Assembly: GCF_000236785.1 (NCBI RefSeq)
Contig: NZ_AGUF01000085.1
Location: forward strand, 1 to 64,000
Source: Achromobacter arsenitoxydans SY8
Lineage (GTDB): Bacteria > Pseudomonadota > Gammaproteobacteria > Burkholderiales > Burkholderiaceae_B
Direction: 5' to 3'
DNA length: 64,000 bases
Below the pieces are notes generated by a model. That model had not been told where the DNA came from. It saw only the letters and a list, made by a program, of their open reading frames with translations, and did not search any database. Positions 54,828 through 64,000 of this stretch are shown piece by piece. Position 1 is the first letter of the stretch. Each line of letters begins with the position of its first letter. Both the position numbers and the translations under genes were made by a program.

Positions 54828-55753
54828 AGCAGGTCATCGACACCATCGAACTGCTGTCGTCGGCGCACGTCACGGGCGAGGCCGTCGCGCAGGTCCTGCG
54901 CGACGCAGGAGACTGCGACGTGGAGGTGACTCGCCTGGAGCGCGACGGCGCCGCCACGGAGTTCCTGTCCATCGTCATTCCCGGCGCCGATGCGTCGGCG
55001 CCGCAACTGGGCATCGTGGGCCGGCTGGGCGGCATCGGCGCCCGTCCCGCGGTGACTGGGCTGGTTTCCGACAGCGACGGCGCCGTGGTCGCCATTGCCG
55101 CCGCGCTCAAGCTGATGGCCATGGCCCGGCAGGGCGATGTGATGCCGGGCACCGTGCGCATCCGCACCCATATTTGCCCGCGCGCCGGCACGCGGCCGCA
55201 CCATCCGGTGCCGATGATGCGTTCGCCGTTTCCCATGCGCGAAATGATGTCGCACGAAGTCGACCCCCGCATGGACGCCATCCTGTCCGTGGACACGACG
55301 CGCGGCAACCGCCTCGTCAACAAGCGCGGTGTCGCGCTCACGCCGGTCGCCAAGCAGGGCTACCTGCTGCGCATCCCCGAAACCATGCTCGACGTGATGG
55401 GCTGGGTCAGCGGCGAACTGCCGGTGACGCTGCCGCTGACCACGCAGGACATCACGCCTTACGAGAACGGCCTTTGGCACGTGAACTCGCTGATGCAGCC
55501 GACGATCGTCACGGACGCGCCTGTTGTGGGCGTGGCGCTGACGGCGCAGACCACCGTTCCGGGCTGCGCCACGGGTGTTACGAATGCCGTCGACGCCGAC
55601 GTCGCCATGCGCTTCTGCATCGAGATCGCCAAGCTGTACGGCCAGCGCACCATGACTTTCTTCGACGACGCCGAATGGGGCGCGCTGCAAGCCCGCTATG
55701 GTTCGATGGCGCACCTGCAGACCGTGGGCCGCGCCGACGGAGCCGCGCAATGA
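54824..55753 (+). CDS. DUF1177 domain protein
   Basis: A 309-residue protein that I recognise as DUF1177, a family without a known reaction. It starts KQVIDTIELLSSAHVTGEAVAQVLRDAG and holds conserved-looking segments RIRTHICPRAGTRPHHPVPMMRSPFPMREMM (His/Cys-rich), SVDTTRGNRLVNKRGVALTPVAKQGYLLRI and TTVPGCATGVTNAVDADVAMRFCIEIAKLYG. No signal peptide or membrane helix is seen, so it should be cytoplasmic. It overlaps pepE and the aroM-like gene by 4 bp each. The clustered His and Cys suggest metal binding or catalysis; this is inference. Confidence 0.82.
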   Translation: MKQVIDTIELLSSAHVTGEAVAQVLRDAGDCDVEVTRLERDGAATEFLSIVIPGADASAPQLGIVGRLGGIGARPAVTGLVSDSDGAVVAIAAALKLMAMARQGDVMPGTVRIRTHICPRAGTRPHHPVPMMRSPFPMREMMSHEVDPRMDAILSVDTTRGNRLVNKRGVALTPVAKQGYLLRIPETMLDVMGWVSGELPVTLPLTTQDITPYENGLWHVNSLMQPTIVTDAPVVGVALTAQTTVPGCATGVTNAVDADVAMRFCIEIAKLYGQRTMTFFDDAEWGALQARYGSMAHLQTVGRADGAAQ

Positions 55754-56439
55754 GCGCGCGCACGCCTCGCCGCGTGGCGTTTTTCACGATCGGGCAATCG
55801 CCGCGCAGCGACGTCGTGCCCGAAATGGCGCCGCTGCTGGGCGCGCACGTGCGCATTGACGAATTCGGCGCGCTGGACGGCCTGGATGCGGCGGCGCTGG
55901 CCGCGCTGGCGCCACGCCCGGGCGAATACCGCTTCGCCACGCGCATGCGAGACGGCGCGCAGATCGAACTGGATGCGGCCGCCGCCGAGGCCCGCCTGGC
56001 GCAGGTGATGCGGCAGGCGGACGGCGAGGGCTATGACGTGCTGGTGCCGTTGTGCACCGGCACGGCTATCGCGCCGATGCGCACGCTGGTGGTGGAGCCG
56101 CAGCAGGTCGTGGACCACCTGGTCGCCGGGCTGTCGCAGCACTGCCGCAAGGTGGGGCTCGTGGTGCCGCTGGAAGCGCAGGTCGACGCCTTCCACATGG
56201 TCGTGCCGCTGGAATGCGAAACGCACGTGGTGCATGCGTCGCCGTACGAGGCCGACGCCGGGCAGGCCGCGCGAAATTTCGAGGCCGCCGGCCGCGACCT
56301 CGCGTCCTGCGATCTGATTGTCATGCATTGCATGGGCTACGCCGAACACATGCGCCAGGCCGTGGCGCGCGCGTCGGGCCGGCCCGTCTTGCTGTCCAAC
56401 CGCATGGTCGCGCAATCGCTGGCGCAAATACTGGAATAA
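55750..56439 (+). CDS. AroM family protein
   Basis: A 229-residue cytoplasmic protein of the AroM family, named for an E. coli gene near aroL whose function is unknown. The N-terminus (RRVAFFTIGQSPRSDVVPEM) is diagnostic. Two cysteines, C102 in PLCTGT and C194 in VMHCMGY, sit in the positions of the paired catalytic Cys of Asp/Glu/hydantoin racemases, to which AroM is distantly similar. A racemase or decarboxylase-like reaction is therefore a reasonable guess. It overlaps the DUF1177 gene by 4 bp. Confidence 0.85.
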   Translation: MSARTPRRVAFFTIGQSPRSDVVPEMAPLLGAHVRIDEFGALDGLDAAALAALAPRPGEYRFATRMRDGAQIELDAAAAEARLAQVMRQADGEGYDVLVPLCTGTAIAPMRTLVVEPQQVVDHLVAGLSQHCRKVGLVVPLEAQVDAFHMVVPLECETHVVHASPYEADAGQAARNFEAAGRDLASCDLIVMHCMGYAEHMRQAVARASGRPVLLSNRMVAQSLAQILE

Positions 56440-56555
56440 CGCCGCCGGACGCAATCCCGAAGCCCCGGCCGCATGAACAGAGTGCGGCGGGTCCGGGCGA
56501 GCGGCGAGAGGAGACGAAGCTGTCTTCGTCAATCATTTGTTGGGAGTGTTTTTTT

Positions 56556-57545
56556 ATGTTCAGCCGTACCCTGCACCGCGCCGCTGGCGCACTGTTCGCC
56601 GTTACCGCGCTGTCGGCCACGCCGGCGCTTGCCGCCGACGCCTGGAAACCCGCCAAGCCGGTGCGCCTGCTGGTCGGCTTCGCGCCGGGCGGCTCGGCCG
56701 ATACGCTGGCCCGCCTGCTGGCCGAGCCCCTGTCCCAGCGCCTGGGCCAGCCGGTCGTGGTCGAGAACCTGGCCGGCGCCGGCGGCAACATCATGGCCTA
56801 CCGCCTGAGCCAGTCGCCCGCCGACGGCTACACCATCGGTATCGCCGCCGCCGGCTCCATGGCCATCACGCACGTGCTCAACCCCAAGGGCACGAACTAC
56901 AAGCCCGGCGATTTCACGCCCATCACCCTGGCCGCCGTTCAGCCCAACGTCGTCATCGTGAACAAGGACGTGCCGGCCAACAATCTGGCCGAACTGAAGG
57001 AATACTTCCAGAAGACGCCGGCCGCCACCTACGGCACGGCCGGCGTGGGCATCTCCAACCACCTGATCGCCGAGACCATGCTGTACAAGCTGGGCGTGAA
57101 GGTGCCGCACGCGGCCTACCGCGGCGCCGCGCCCGTGATCACCGACCTGCTCGGTGGCCACATCGCGATGACGATGGACAATATCTCCACCGCTGCGCCG
57201 CTGGCCTCGCAAGGCAAGGTCAAGGCCATCGCCGTGGCGTCGATCAAGCGCGCGGCCCAGCTGCCCAACGTGCCCACGCTGGACGAGCAGGGCCTGAAGG
57301 GTTTCGACATGCCCACGTGGCAAGGCGTGTTCGCGCCGGCCGGCCTGCCCGCCGACGTGCTGGCCGCCTATTACGCGGCCCTGCAGGACGTGCTCAAGCA
57401 GCCCGCGCTGGTCGAGAAGATGGCTGGCCTGGGTTCGGAGCCTGTCACCGGCATGACGCCCGAGAAGTTCGGCGAGTTCCTGGAAAACGACCGCAAGCAG
57501 TGGGCGGATATCGTCAAGGCCGCGAACATCAGCCTGGAGCAGTGA
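56556..57545 (+). CDS. Bug/TctC-family periplasmic substrate-binding protein
   Basis: Extracytoplasmic receptor of the tripartite tricarboxylate (TTT) type, 329 residues. A signal peptide (1-27, ALAADA) precedes the Bug fold: KPVRLLVGFAPGGSADTLARLLAEPLSQRLGQPVVVENLAGAGGNI, then GTAGVGISNHLIAETML. No membrane subunits (TctA/TctB) adjoin, which is common for this expanded family. It closes the IclR-pepE-DUF1177-aroM series after a 116-bp gap and probably delivers or senses the pathway substrate. GGGAG lies about 10 bp before the ATG. Confidence 0.92.
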   Translation: MFSRTLHRAAGALFAVTALSATPALAADAWKPAKPVRLLVGFAPGGSADTLARLLAEPLSQRLGQPVVVENLAGAGGNIMAYRLSQSPADGYTIGIAAAGSMAITHVLNPKGTNYKPGDFTPITLAAVQPNVVIVNKDVPANNLAELKEYFQKTPAATYGTAGVGISNHLIAETMLYKLGVKVPHAAYRGAAPVITDLLGGHIAMTMDNISTAAPLASQGKVKAIAVASIKRAAQLPNVPTLDEQGLKGFDMPTWQGVFAPAGLPADVLAAYYAALQDVLKQPALVEKMAGLGSEPVTGMTPEKFGEFLENDRKQWADIVKAANISLEQ

Positions 57546-57578
57546 GCCGCGCCAGCCGGCCTGGAAGCTGCAAAAAGC

Positions 57579-57615
57579 AAAACGCCAGATCCGCAACGGA
57601 TCTGGCGTTTTTTTT
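57579..57615. terminator. Bidirectional terminator Bug gene / coaBC
   Basis: AAAACGCCAGATCCG, loop CAA, CGGATCTGGCGTTTT plus further Ts. It is a 15-bp stem between convergent genes. Confidence 0.95.
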
Positions 57616-57667
57616 GAGACCTTGCAGCGTGCAGGGCGGGGCGCTGGCTGGTTCCGGGCCGTGCCGG

Positions 57668-58864
57668 CTACGCAGGCATGCGCGCGGCGATTTCGGCGAT
57701 CAGGCGGCGCGCGGCGTCCAGCTTGTCGCCTGCGGGCAGGGGGTGTGCGCCTTGCGCGTCGAACAACACCAGTTCCGTGGTGTCGGCGTCCATGACCTTG
57801 TGGGCCAGGTTGCCCACCAGCAACGGGATGCCCTTGCGCGCGCGCTTGGCCTCCGCGTGTTCGGCCAGCTTTTCGGTTTCGGCGGCAAAGCCCACGCACC
57901 AGGGGCCGTTATCGAGCTTGGCGACTTCGGCCAGGATGTCCGGATTGGGTTCGAATTCCATCAGGGGCGCGCCGCCGCCTTCGCTGGTTTTCTTCAGCTT
58001 CTGGGTGCTGACGTTCTTCACGCGCCAGTCGGCCACGGCGGCCACGGCGATGAAGATGTCGGCGTCGCCGACGCTGGCCATGACGGCGTCATGCATCTGG
58101 CGCGCGGTAGTGACCGGCAGGGCCGTCACGCCGCGCGGAACCGGCAGGAAGGTGGCGCCGGTGATCAGCGTGACGCGGGCGCCGGCCTCGCGCGCGGCCC
58201 GCGCCAGCGCGTAGCCCGTCTTGCCGGACGAGCGGTTGCTCAGGACGCGCACGGGGTCCACGGGTTCGGACGTGGGGCCGGCCGTAAGAAGCACGTGGCG
58301 GCCCGCCAGCAGCTTGGGCTGGAAGAAGGCGATCAGGTCGGTCAGCAGTTCGTGCGCTTCCAGCATCCGGCCGTCGCCGGTTTCGCCGCAAGCCTGTTCG
58401 CCGGCCGAAGGGCCCAGTACGCTGACGCCGTCGGCGCGTAGTTGTTCGACATTGCGCTGCGTGGCCGGGTTGGCCCACATTTCGCGGTTCATGGCGGGCG
58501 CCACCAGCAGGGGACAGGCCCGCGCCAGGCACAGCGTGGACAGCAGGTCGTCGGCCATGCCGTGCGCCAGTTTGGCCATGAAGTCGGCGCTGGCGGGCGC
58601 GATCAGCACGGCGTCCGCGCCGCGGGTCAGGTCGATGTGCGCCATGTTGTTGGGCACGCGCGCGTCCCATGCGTCCACGAACACCGGGCGGCCCGACAGG
58701 GCCTGCATGGTGACGGGCGTGATGAAGTGCGTGGCCGCCTCGGTCATCACCACGTCCACCGTGGCGCCTTGTTCGGTCATGCGCCGCACCAGCTCGGCGA
58801 TTTTGTAGCAGGCGATGCCCCCGGTCAGTCCGAGGACGATACGTTTGCGGGCGAGATCGAGCAT
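57668..58864 (-). CDS. coaBC: Bifunctional phosphopantothenoylcysteine decarboxylase/phosphopantothenate-cysteine ligase
   Basis: Two steps of coenzyme A synthesis in one 398-residue protein. The N-terminal FMN-dependent decarboxylase (CoaC) has GLTGGIACYK, the active-site H in NMAHIDL, PASADFMAKLAHGMADDLLS and ACGETGDGRM with the catalytic Cys. The C-terminal CTP-dependent ligase (CoaB) starts near LLAGRHVLLTAGPTSEPVDPVRVLSNRSSGKTGYALA and includes KNVSTQKLKK. It lies 192 bp beyond lspA on the same strand; that gap contains GC-rich inverted repeats but no gene. Confidence 0.97.
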   Translation of the reverse strand: MLDLARKRIVLGLTGGIACYKIAELVRRMTEQGATVDVVMTEAATHFITPVTMQALSGRPVFVDAWDARVPNNMAHIDLTRGADAVLIAPASADFMAKLAHGMADDLLSTLCLARACPLLVAPAMNREMWANPATQRNVEQLRADGVSVLGPSAGEQACGETGDGRMLEAHELLTDLIAFFQPKLLAGRHVLLTAGPTSEPVDPVRVLSNRSSGKTGYALARAAREAGARVTLITGATFLPVPRGVTALPVTTARQMHDAVMASVGDADIFIAVAAVADWRVKNVSTQKLKKTSEGGGAPLMEFEPNPDILAEVAKLDNGPWCVGFAAETEKLAEHAEAKRARKGIPLLVGNLAHKVMDADTTELVLFDAQGAHPLPAGDKLDAARRLIAEIAARMPA

Positions 58865-59056
58865 GAGGGCGGAGCGGCGGGTTCAGCGCCGTGAAAACGA
58901 GGAATGGAGGGTGATTTTATTCTGCATTACCGCAACGCGCCGTTCGTCTTGCGTTCAGGGGGCGTCAAACAGGACAAAAGCCATCCGGGCCGCGCCTTGA
59001 AGAGGGCCGCCCGGACGCGCTGGCGCGCCCGGGTCCGGATAGTCTGTCGCGCCGGC

Positions 59057-59587
59057 TCAGGCCTGCGGCTTGCGGGCGCGCAGCAGCTCGTCCAGCACCA
59101 GCAGCACCGCGCCGCAGGTGATGCCGACGTCCGCCAGGTTGAAGGCGGGGAATTGCCATTCGTTCCAGTAGAACAGCAGAAAGTCCACCACGTGGCCATA
59201 CACCACACGGTCGATGACGTTGCCGATGGCGCCGCCCAGGATCAGCGTGAGCGCCAGGCTGAAGCGCGGCTGCTCGTGCGTGCGGCGCAGCATCCAGACG
59301 ATCACCACGGCGGCCACGCAGCCCAGGCCGGTGAACAGCCAGCGCTGCCAGCCTTCCTCGGACGCAAGGAAGCTGAAGGCGGCCCCGCGGTTGAACACCA
59401 GCGTGAAGTCGAAAAACGGCAGGATGTTGACGCGCTCACCGTATTGGAAGGCGGTGTTGAAGTAGACCTTGGTCAGTTGGTCCAGCACGATGATCAGCGC
59501 GGCCAGCGCCAGCCAGCCGCCCACGCGCGCGGGCGCCGCGCGGGTGGGGGCGGCGCCCGTCACCCCGTTGTCGGAGGGGCGGGCCAT
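59057..59587 (-). CDS. lspA: Lipoprotein signal peptidase (signal peptidase II)
   Basis: Inner-membrane aspartyl protease that removes signal peptides from prolipoproteins. The 176-residue protein has four helices and the catalytic dyad D126 (GNVIDR) and D153 (FNLADV), with the conserved NRGAAFSFL. The ATG lies 2 bp past the ileS stop codon; a longer frame upstream inside ileS is a shadow. The ribF-ileS-lspA order is widely conserved. Confidence 0.97.
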   Translation of the reverse strand: MARPSDNGVTGAAPTRAAPARVGGWLALAALIIVLDQLTKVYFNTAFQYGERVNILPFFDFTLVFNRGAAFSFLASEEGWQRWLFTGLGCVAAVVIVWMLRRTHEQPRFSLALTLILGGAIGNVIDRVVYGHVVDFLLFYWNEWQFPAFNLADVGITCGAVLLVLDELLRARKPQA

Positions 59588-59589
59588 GT

Positions 59590-62451
59590 TCAGGCCTTGT
59601 CGCGGGCTTCGCCCGAGCCGAACAGGTTGGACACGCAGCGGCCGCAGATCTCGGGGTGGTCCGCGTCCTGGCCCACGTCCAGGCGCCAGTGCCAGCAGCG
59701 TTCGCACTTCTTGTGCGCCGACGGCGTCACCTGGATGGTGGTTTCGCCTTCGCCTGCGTGCACGGTGGCGCGCGACACGATCAGCACAAAGCGCAGATCG
59801 TCGCCCAGGCTGGCCAGCAGCTGCTGGTCTTCGCCGCTGGCGGTCAGGTCCACTTCGGCCTGCAGCGACGAACCGATGTCGCCGGCCGTGCGCACTTCTT
59901 CCAGCTTGCGCTGGACTTCGGCGCGGATGGCGCGCAGGCGCGTCCACTTGGCCGTCAGCGCGTCGGCGTCTGCGAACGGCGGCAGCACGTGGTAGACCTC
60001 GGTGAAGATGGTCGCGCGGGCGGCGTCGGCCTGGTTCTTCAGGGCCGAGGCAACCAGCTCCTTCCAGGCCTCTTCCGCCGTGAACGACAGGATCGGGGCC
60101 ATCAGCTTGAGCAGCGTCTGCGTCACGTCCAGCAGCGCAGTCTGCGCCGAACGGCGGGCCAGGCTGCCGGGAGCCGACGTGTACAGGCGGTCTTTCAGGA
60201 TGTCCAGGTAGAACGCGCCCAGGTCTTCCGAGCAGAAGGTCTGCAGGCGCGACACCGCCGGGTGGAAGTCATAGCGCTCGTAGTTGGCCTGCACTTCCGA
60301 TTGCATCTGCGCCGTCATGGCCAGCGCATAGCGGTCGATCTCGAACAGGTCGCCATAGGGCACGGCCTGCGACACGGCGTCGAAGTCCGCCAGGTTGGCC
60401 AGCAGGAAGCGCAGCGTGTTGCGGATGCGGCGGTAGCCTTCCACCACGCGCTTGAGGATCTCGTCCGAGATGGACAGTTCGCCCGAGTAATCGGTGGAAG
60501 CGACCCACAGGCGCAGGATTTCGGCGCCAAGCGAGTCGGACACCTTTTGCGGGGCGATCACGTTGCCCACCGACTTGCTCATCTTGCGGCCCTGGCCGTC
60601 CACGACGAAGCCGTGGGTCAGCAGCGCCTTGTAGGGCGGCTGGCCATAGAGCATGCAGCCCGTCAGCAGGGACGAATGGAACCAGCCGCGATGCTGGTCG
60701 GAGCCTTCCAGGTAGAGGTCGGCGGGCCAGGCGAGTTCAGCGCCGTGCGAGCCGGCGAATTCGCCGTCCTTGCCGCCCAGCACCGTGGCGTGCGTGCTGC
60801 CCGAATCGAACCACACGTCCAGCGTGTCGCGGTTCTTTTCGTACATGTCGGCTTCGTCGCCCAGCAGGTCGCGGGGCTCCAGGGCCTGCCAGGCTTCGAT
60901 GCCGCTTTGCTCGACGCGCTGCGCAACCTGTTCCAGCAATTCGGAGGTGCGCGGGTGCAGTTCACCCGTTTCCTTGTGCACGAAGAAGGCCATCGGCACG
61001 CCCCACTGGCGCTGGCGCGACAGGGTCCAGTCCGGACGGTTGGCGATCATGGCGTGCAGCCGCGCGCGGCCCCAAGCCGGGAAGAACGCGGTGGCGTCGA
61101 TGCCGGCCAGCGCCGATTCGCGCAGGGTCGGGCCGCCGTCCTTGGGGGCCACGTCCATGCCCGCGAACCATTGGCTGGTGGCGCGGTAGATGATCGGCGT
61201 CTTGTGGCGCCAGCAGTGCATGTAGCTGTGCTTGTGTTTTTCGACGTGCATCAGCGCGCCGGCTTCCTTCAGCGCTTCGACGATCTTGGGATTGGCGTCC
61301 CAGATGGACAGGCCGCCGAACAGCGCCAGGCTGTCCACGTACTTGCCGTCGCCCATGACCGGGCTGATGAAATCGGTGTCCTTCATGCCGTGCTCTTTGC
61401 ACGACACGAAGTCCTCGATGCCGTAGGCGGGCGCCGAGTGCACCACGCCCGTGCCGGAATCGGCGGTCACGTAGTCGCCCAGGTAGGCGGGCGACTTGCG
61501 GTCGTACGCCGCATTGAACTGCGCCAGCGGATGGCGGAATTCGATGCCCGACAGCGCCTGGCCGGGCGCCGTGGCGATGATTTCGCCTTCCAGGTTCCAG
61601 GCCTTCAGGCAAGCTTCGACGCGTTCCTTGGCAATCAGCAGCAGGGGGCCGAACTTGGGCGCCGGCGACACGCGCACCAGCGCGTATTCGATTTCCGGGT
61701 GCAGGTTGAGCGCCTGGTTGGACGGGATGGTCCAGGGCGTGGTCGTCCAGATCACGATGGCGCCGTCGTCCACGGATTCCAGGCCGAACGCCTGCGCCAG
61801 CTTGCCGTGTTCGGCAAACGGGAAGGCGACGTCCACGGCCGGGTCGACGCGGTCTGCGTATTCCACTTCCGCTTCGGCCAGCGCCGAGCCACAGTCAAAG
61901 CACCAGTTCACGGGCTTCAGGCCGCGGAACACGTAGCCCTTGTCCAGGATCCGGCCCAGCGCGCGGATTTCATCAGCTTCGTTGCTGAAGTTCATCGTCA
62001 TGTACGGACGATCCCACTCGCCCAGCACGCCCAGGCGCTTGAAGTCCTTGCGCTGGCGGTCGATCTGTTCGAGCGCGTAGGCGCGGGCCTTGGACTGCAC
62101 TTCCGCCACGGGCAGGTGCTTGCCGTACTTCTTTTCGATCTGGATCTCGATGGGCATGCCGTGGCAGTCCCAGCCCGGCACGTAGTGCGCGTCATAGCCG
62201 GCCATGTTGCGGCTCTTGACGATGATGTCCTTCAGGATCTTGTTGACCGCGTGGCCGATGTGAATGTCGCCGTTCGCGTAGGGCGGGCCGTCATGCAGCA
62301 CGAAGCGCGGCCGGCCGCGGCTGGCGGCACGGATCGCCTGGTAGACGTGGTTTTCCTCCCATTGCGCAATCCAGGCGGGCTCGCGCTTGGCGAGGTCGCC
62401 CCGCATGGGGAAGGGGGTATCGGGCAGGTTGAGGGTCTTTTTATAGTCCAT
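59590..62451 (-). CDS. ileS: Isoleucyl-tRNA synthetase
   Basis: Class I synthetase charging tRNA-Ile, about 953 residues. It has HIGH ([12 protein letters not shown]), KMSKS ([10 protein letters not shown]), the CP1 editing domain and a C-terminal zinc finger ([10 protein letters not shown]...[14 protein letters not shown], four Cys). The ATG at 62451 ([18 protein letters not shown]) is preferred to a TTG three codons earlier. The start lies within the end of ribF (11-bp overlap). No leader regulatory structure was identified. Confidence 0.97.
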   Translation of the reverse strand: MDYKKTLNLPDTPFPMRGDLAKREPAWIAQWEENHVYQAIRAASRGRPRFVLHDGPPYANGDIHIGHAVNKILKDIIVKSRNMAGYDAHYVPGWDCHGMPIEIQIEKKYGKHLPVAEVQSKARAYALEQIDRQRKDFKRLGVLGEWDRPYMTMNFSNEADEIRALGRILDKGYVFRGLKPVNWCFDCGSALAEAEVEYADRVDPAVDVAFPFAEHGKLAQAFGLESVDDGAIVIWTTTPWTIPSNQALNLHPEIEYALVRVSPAPKFGPLLLIAKERVEACLKAWNLEGEIIATAPGQALSGIEFRHPLAQFNAAYDRKSPAYLGDYVTADSGTGVVHSAPAYGIEDFVSCKEHGMKDTDFISPVMGDGKYVDSLALFGGLSIWDANPKIVEALKEAGALMHVEKHKHSYMHCWRHKTPIIYRATSQWFAGMDVAPKDGGPTLRESALAGIDATAFFPAWGRARLHAMIANRPDWTLSRQRQWGVPMAFFVHKETGELHPRTSELLEQVAQRVEQSGIEAWQALEPRDLLGDEADMYEKNRDTLDVWFDSGSTHATVLGGKDGEFAGSHGAELAWPADLYLEGSDQHRGWFHSSLLTGCMLYGQPPYKALLTHGFVVDGQGRKMSKSVGNVIAPQKVSDSLGAEILRLWVASTDYSGELSISDEILKRVVEGYRRIRNTLRFLLANLADFDAVSQAVPYGDLFEIDRYALAMTAQMQSEVQANYERYDFHPAVSRLQTFCSEDLGAFYLDILKDRLYTSAPGSLARRSAQTALLDVTQTLLKLMAPILSFTAEEAWKELVASALKNQADAARATIFTEVYHVLPPFADADALTAKWTRLRAIRAEVQRKLEEVRTAGDIGSSLQAEVDLTASGEDQQLLASLGDDLRFVLIVSRATVHAGEGETTIQVTPSAHKKCERCWHWRLDVGQDADHPEICGRCVSNLFGSGEARDKA

Positions 62452-63406
62452 GAACGGCAAAATAGGCGCGCGCGTTTCGCGCGTCTTCGGCGATGGCGGC
62501 AGTCAGGGAAGGGAGATCAGGAAATTTTTCTTCGTCCCGCAGCTTTTGCAGGAATTCGACGCGTACGAGTTTACCGTATGCATTGACGGTCTCGTCGAGC
62601 AGGTGCGCCTCTAGTAGCACGCGGCCACGGTCTTCGACGGTCGGGCGCACGCCCAGGCTCGCCACCGCCGGCAGGGCGCGGTCGGCCAGCCCGTAAACCT
62701 GGACGATATAGATGCCGGACCGCGCGGCGCAGCGCTCGGCTACGCGCAGATTCATCGTGGGAAAGCCCAGCGTGCGGCCCAGCTTCTGGCCGTGGATGAC
62801 GTGCCCGCTGATATGGAACGGATGCCCCAGCAGATGGCGCGCGCGCTCCAGGTCGCCCACGGCCAGCGCGGTGCGCACCTCGGAACTGGAGATTCGGTGG
62901 CCCTGCCGGTCGGTCACGTCGGCCAGGGTCTGGACCTCGAAGCCGTGCAGCATGCCCGCTTCACGCAGCAGCTCGATGTCCCCGCTGCGCTTGTGGCCAA
63001 AACGGAAGTCTTCGCCCACGAGCAGCCATTTGGCCCGCAGGCCCTGCACCAGCAATTGCTCGATGAAGCTGTTGGCGGACATTTCGGCCAGCCGGGCGTT
63101 GAAGCGCTCGACCACGACCTGCGAAATGCCGTAGCGCGCCAGGGCGGCAAGCTTATCGCGCAGTCCGGAAATCCGGGTCGGCGCCAGCTCGGGGCGCTGG
63201 TTCAGCGTGGCGAAATACTCCCGCGGATGCGGCTCGAAGGTCATCACCGCGGGCGTCAGCCCACGCTCGCGGGCGACCTGGCAGACGCGTGCGAGCATGG
63301 CCTGGTGTCCGCGATGGACGCCGTCGAAATTGCCGATCGTCAGCGCGCAAGGGGCGCGCCGGTCGGGCGGAGGCAGGGATCGGTAGATGCGCAGCGATGG
63401 TTTCAC
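62441..63406 (-). CDS. ribF: Bifunctional riboflavin kinase/FAD synthetase
   Basis: Makes FMN and then FAD from riboflavin. The 321-residue protein has the N-terminal adenylyltransferase domain ([17 protein letters not shown], nucleotide site; [20 protein letters not shown]) and the C-terminal kinase domain ([20 protein letters not shown], with the PTxN-type motif). It is first in ribF-ileS-lspA and divergent from purN across about 125 bp. Confidence 0.97.
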   Translation of the reverse strand: MKPSLRIYRSLPPPDRRAPCALTIGNFDGVHRGHQAMLARVCQVARERGLTPAVMTFEPHPREYFATLNQRPELAPTRISGLRDKLAALARYGISQVVVERFNARLAEMSANSFIEQLLVQGLRAKWLLVGEDFRFGHKRSGDIELLREAGMLHGFEVQTLADVTDRQGHRISSSEVRTALAVGDLERARHLLGHPFHISGHVIHGQKLGRTLGFPTMNLRVAERCAARSGIYIVQVYGLADRALPAVASLGVRPTVEDRGRVLLEAHLLDETVNAYGKLVRVEFLQKLRDEEKFPDLPSLTAAIAEDARNARAYFAVHGL

Positions 63407-63531
63407 GAGCGAGAGTTTACAATTTTGGATTACGGGTTTGTTCCTATCCCATCGCCGCCGACCGCACTGGCCGTTTTGCGCTCCGGATTTCCGGGGACGG
63501 ACAGGCCCGATTTCCCTTGGAATTCTTCATC

Positions 63532-64000
63532 TTGCCGGAAACATCTTCTACCAAGCGCCGCCTTGTCATCCTGATTTCGGGGCGGGGCAGCAACATGCAG
63601 GCGCTGGCCGAGGCCTGCCGCAATGAGGGCTGGCCGGCCGAAGTCGCCGCCGTCATCGCCAGCCGTCCCGACGCGGCGGGGCTGGAGTGGGCGGCCGGGC
63701 AGGGCATCCCCACGGCCGCCCTGTATCACAAGGATTACGCCAGCCGCGACGCCTTCGATGCCGCGCTCGCGTCCGAAATCGACCGCTACGCGCCCGACTA
63801 CGTCATCCTGGCCGGCTTCATGCGCGTGCTGACGCCCGGCTTCGTCAATCATTTCGCCGGCCGGCTGGTCAATATCCATCCGTCTCTGCTGCCGGCATTC
63901 CCCGGCCTGCACACCCACGCGCAGGCGCTGGCGACGGGCGTGCGGGTGCATGGCTGCACTGTGCATTTCGTCACCCCGGTGCTGGACCACGGCCCCATAA
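63532..64000 (+). CDS. purN: Phosphoribosylglycinamide formyltransferase (cut by window end)
   Basis: Third step of purine synthesis: transfers a formyl group from 10-formyl-THF to GAR. The visible 156 codons read RRLVILISGRGSNMQALAE, then ASRPDAAGLEWA, VLAGFMRVLTPGFV and the catalytic block NIHPSLLPAFPGLHTHAQAL with GVRVHGCTVHFVTPVLDHGPI. These hold the Asn/His/Asp active-site residues. The gene runs off the right edge. No ATG is in frame before the conserved core: TTG at 63532 or TTG at 63517 must be the start, and neither has a clear ribosome site. Confidence 0.9.
   Translation, partial: MPETSSTKRRLVILISGRGSNMQALAEACRNEGWPAEVAAVIASRPDAAGLEWAAGQGIPTAALYHKDYASRDAFDAALASEIDRYAPDYVILAGFMRVLTPGFVNHFAGRLVNIHPSLLPAFPGLHTHAQALATGVRVHGCTVHFVTPVLDHGPI

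Noticed and set aside
59656-62586. 976-codon open frame antisense to ileS
   Set aside because: Composition artefact opposite a complete isoleucyl-tRNA synthetase with HIGH and KMSKS motifs.

Overview
The window is 64 kb of GC-rich, gene-dense bacterial chromosome. The genes are housekeeping and metabolic, intergenic gaps are short, and stop codons of neighbouring genes often overlap the next start by 4 bp. The best guess is a betaproteobacterium of the Alcaligenaceae (Achromobacter/Bordetella type). This rests on protein character, on the exbB-exbD-lpxK-kdsB-adk operon, on a Bug-type tripartite-tricarboxylate receptor and on a 1.27 kb-codon PutA carrying a DNA-binding domain. The family assignment is inference, because no database was searched. 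I see no tRNA or rRNA gene, CRISPR array, prophage or intact insertion sequence.

Layout. 0-8.2 kb, minus strand: rpsT, an orphan FecR-type regulator, murJ, a short-chain dehydrogenase, then the envelope operon exbB-exbD-lpxK-Trm112-kdsB-adk. 8.5-15.5 kb, plus strand: xseA, sodB, a chemoreceptor, a ClC antiporter and a pcaF-like thiolase. 15.5-30.7 kb: a DUF192 protein and a cold-shock gene (minus), then clpS, an alpha-2-macroglobulin/pbpC pair, clpA and the pqiABC lipid-transport genes (plus). 30.8-39.8 kb: putA and a complete branched-chain amino-acid ABC importer. 39.8-45.6 kb: an MFS transporter divergent from a TetR regulator over a perfect 20-bp inverted repeat, a 73-aa unknown protein, mntH with a Fur-like box, an OsmC protein and a lone LivJ-type binding protein. 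45.7-48.8 kb: an Ehu-type polar amino acid/ectoine importer. 48.9-53.1 kb: an Old Yellow Enzyme, an all-alpha dUTPase, a small membrane protein, a DedA protein and a YdjM-type hydrolase. 53.3-57.5 kb: an IclR-led operon of peptidase E, DUF1177, AroM and a Bug receptor. 57.7-64 kb: coaBC, then ribF-ileS-lspA (minus), and the start of purN at the right edge.

How the genes work together. Three envelope modules stand out: energised outer-membrane uptake plus lipid A/KDO synthesis, macroglobulin with PBP1C, and the PqiABC lipid conduit. A second theme is scavenging of nitrogen and carbon (PutA, two or three amino-acid import systems, peptidase E). The most promising under-described unit is the IclR-PepE-DUF1177-AroM-Bug operon: two of its enzymes belong to families without an established reaction, and it carries its own regulator and a periplasmic receptor. 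The second is the placement of a macroglobulin-PBP1C cassette inside the csp-clpS-clpA neighbourhood.
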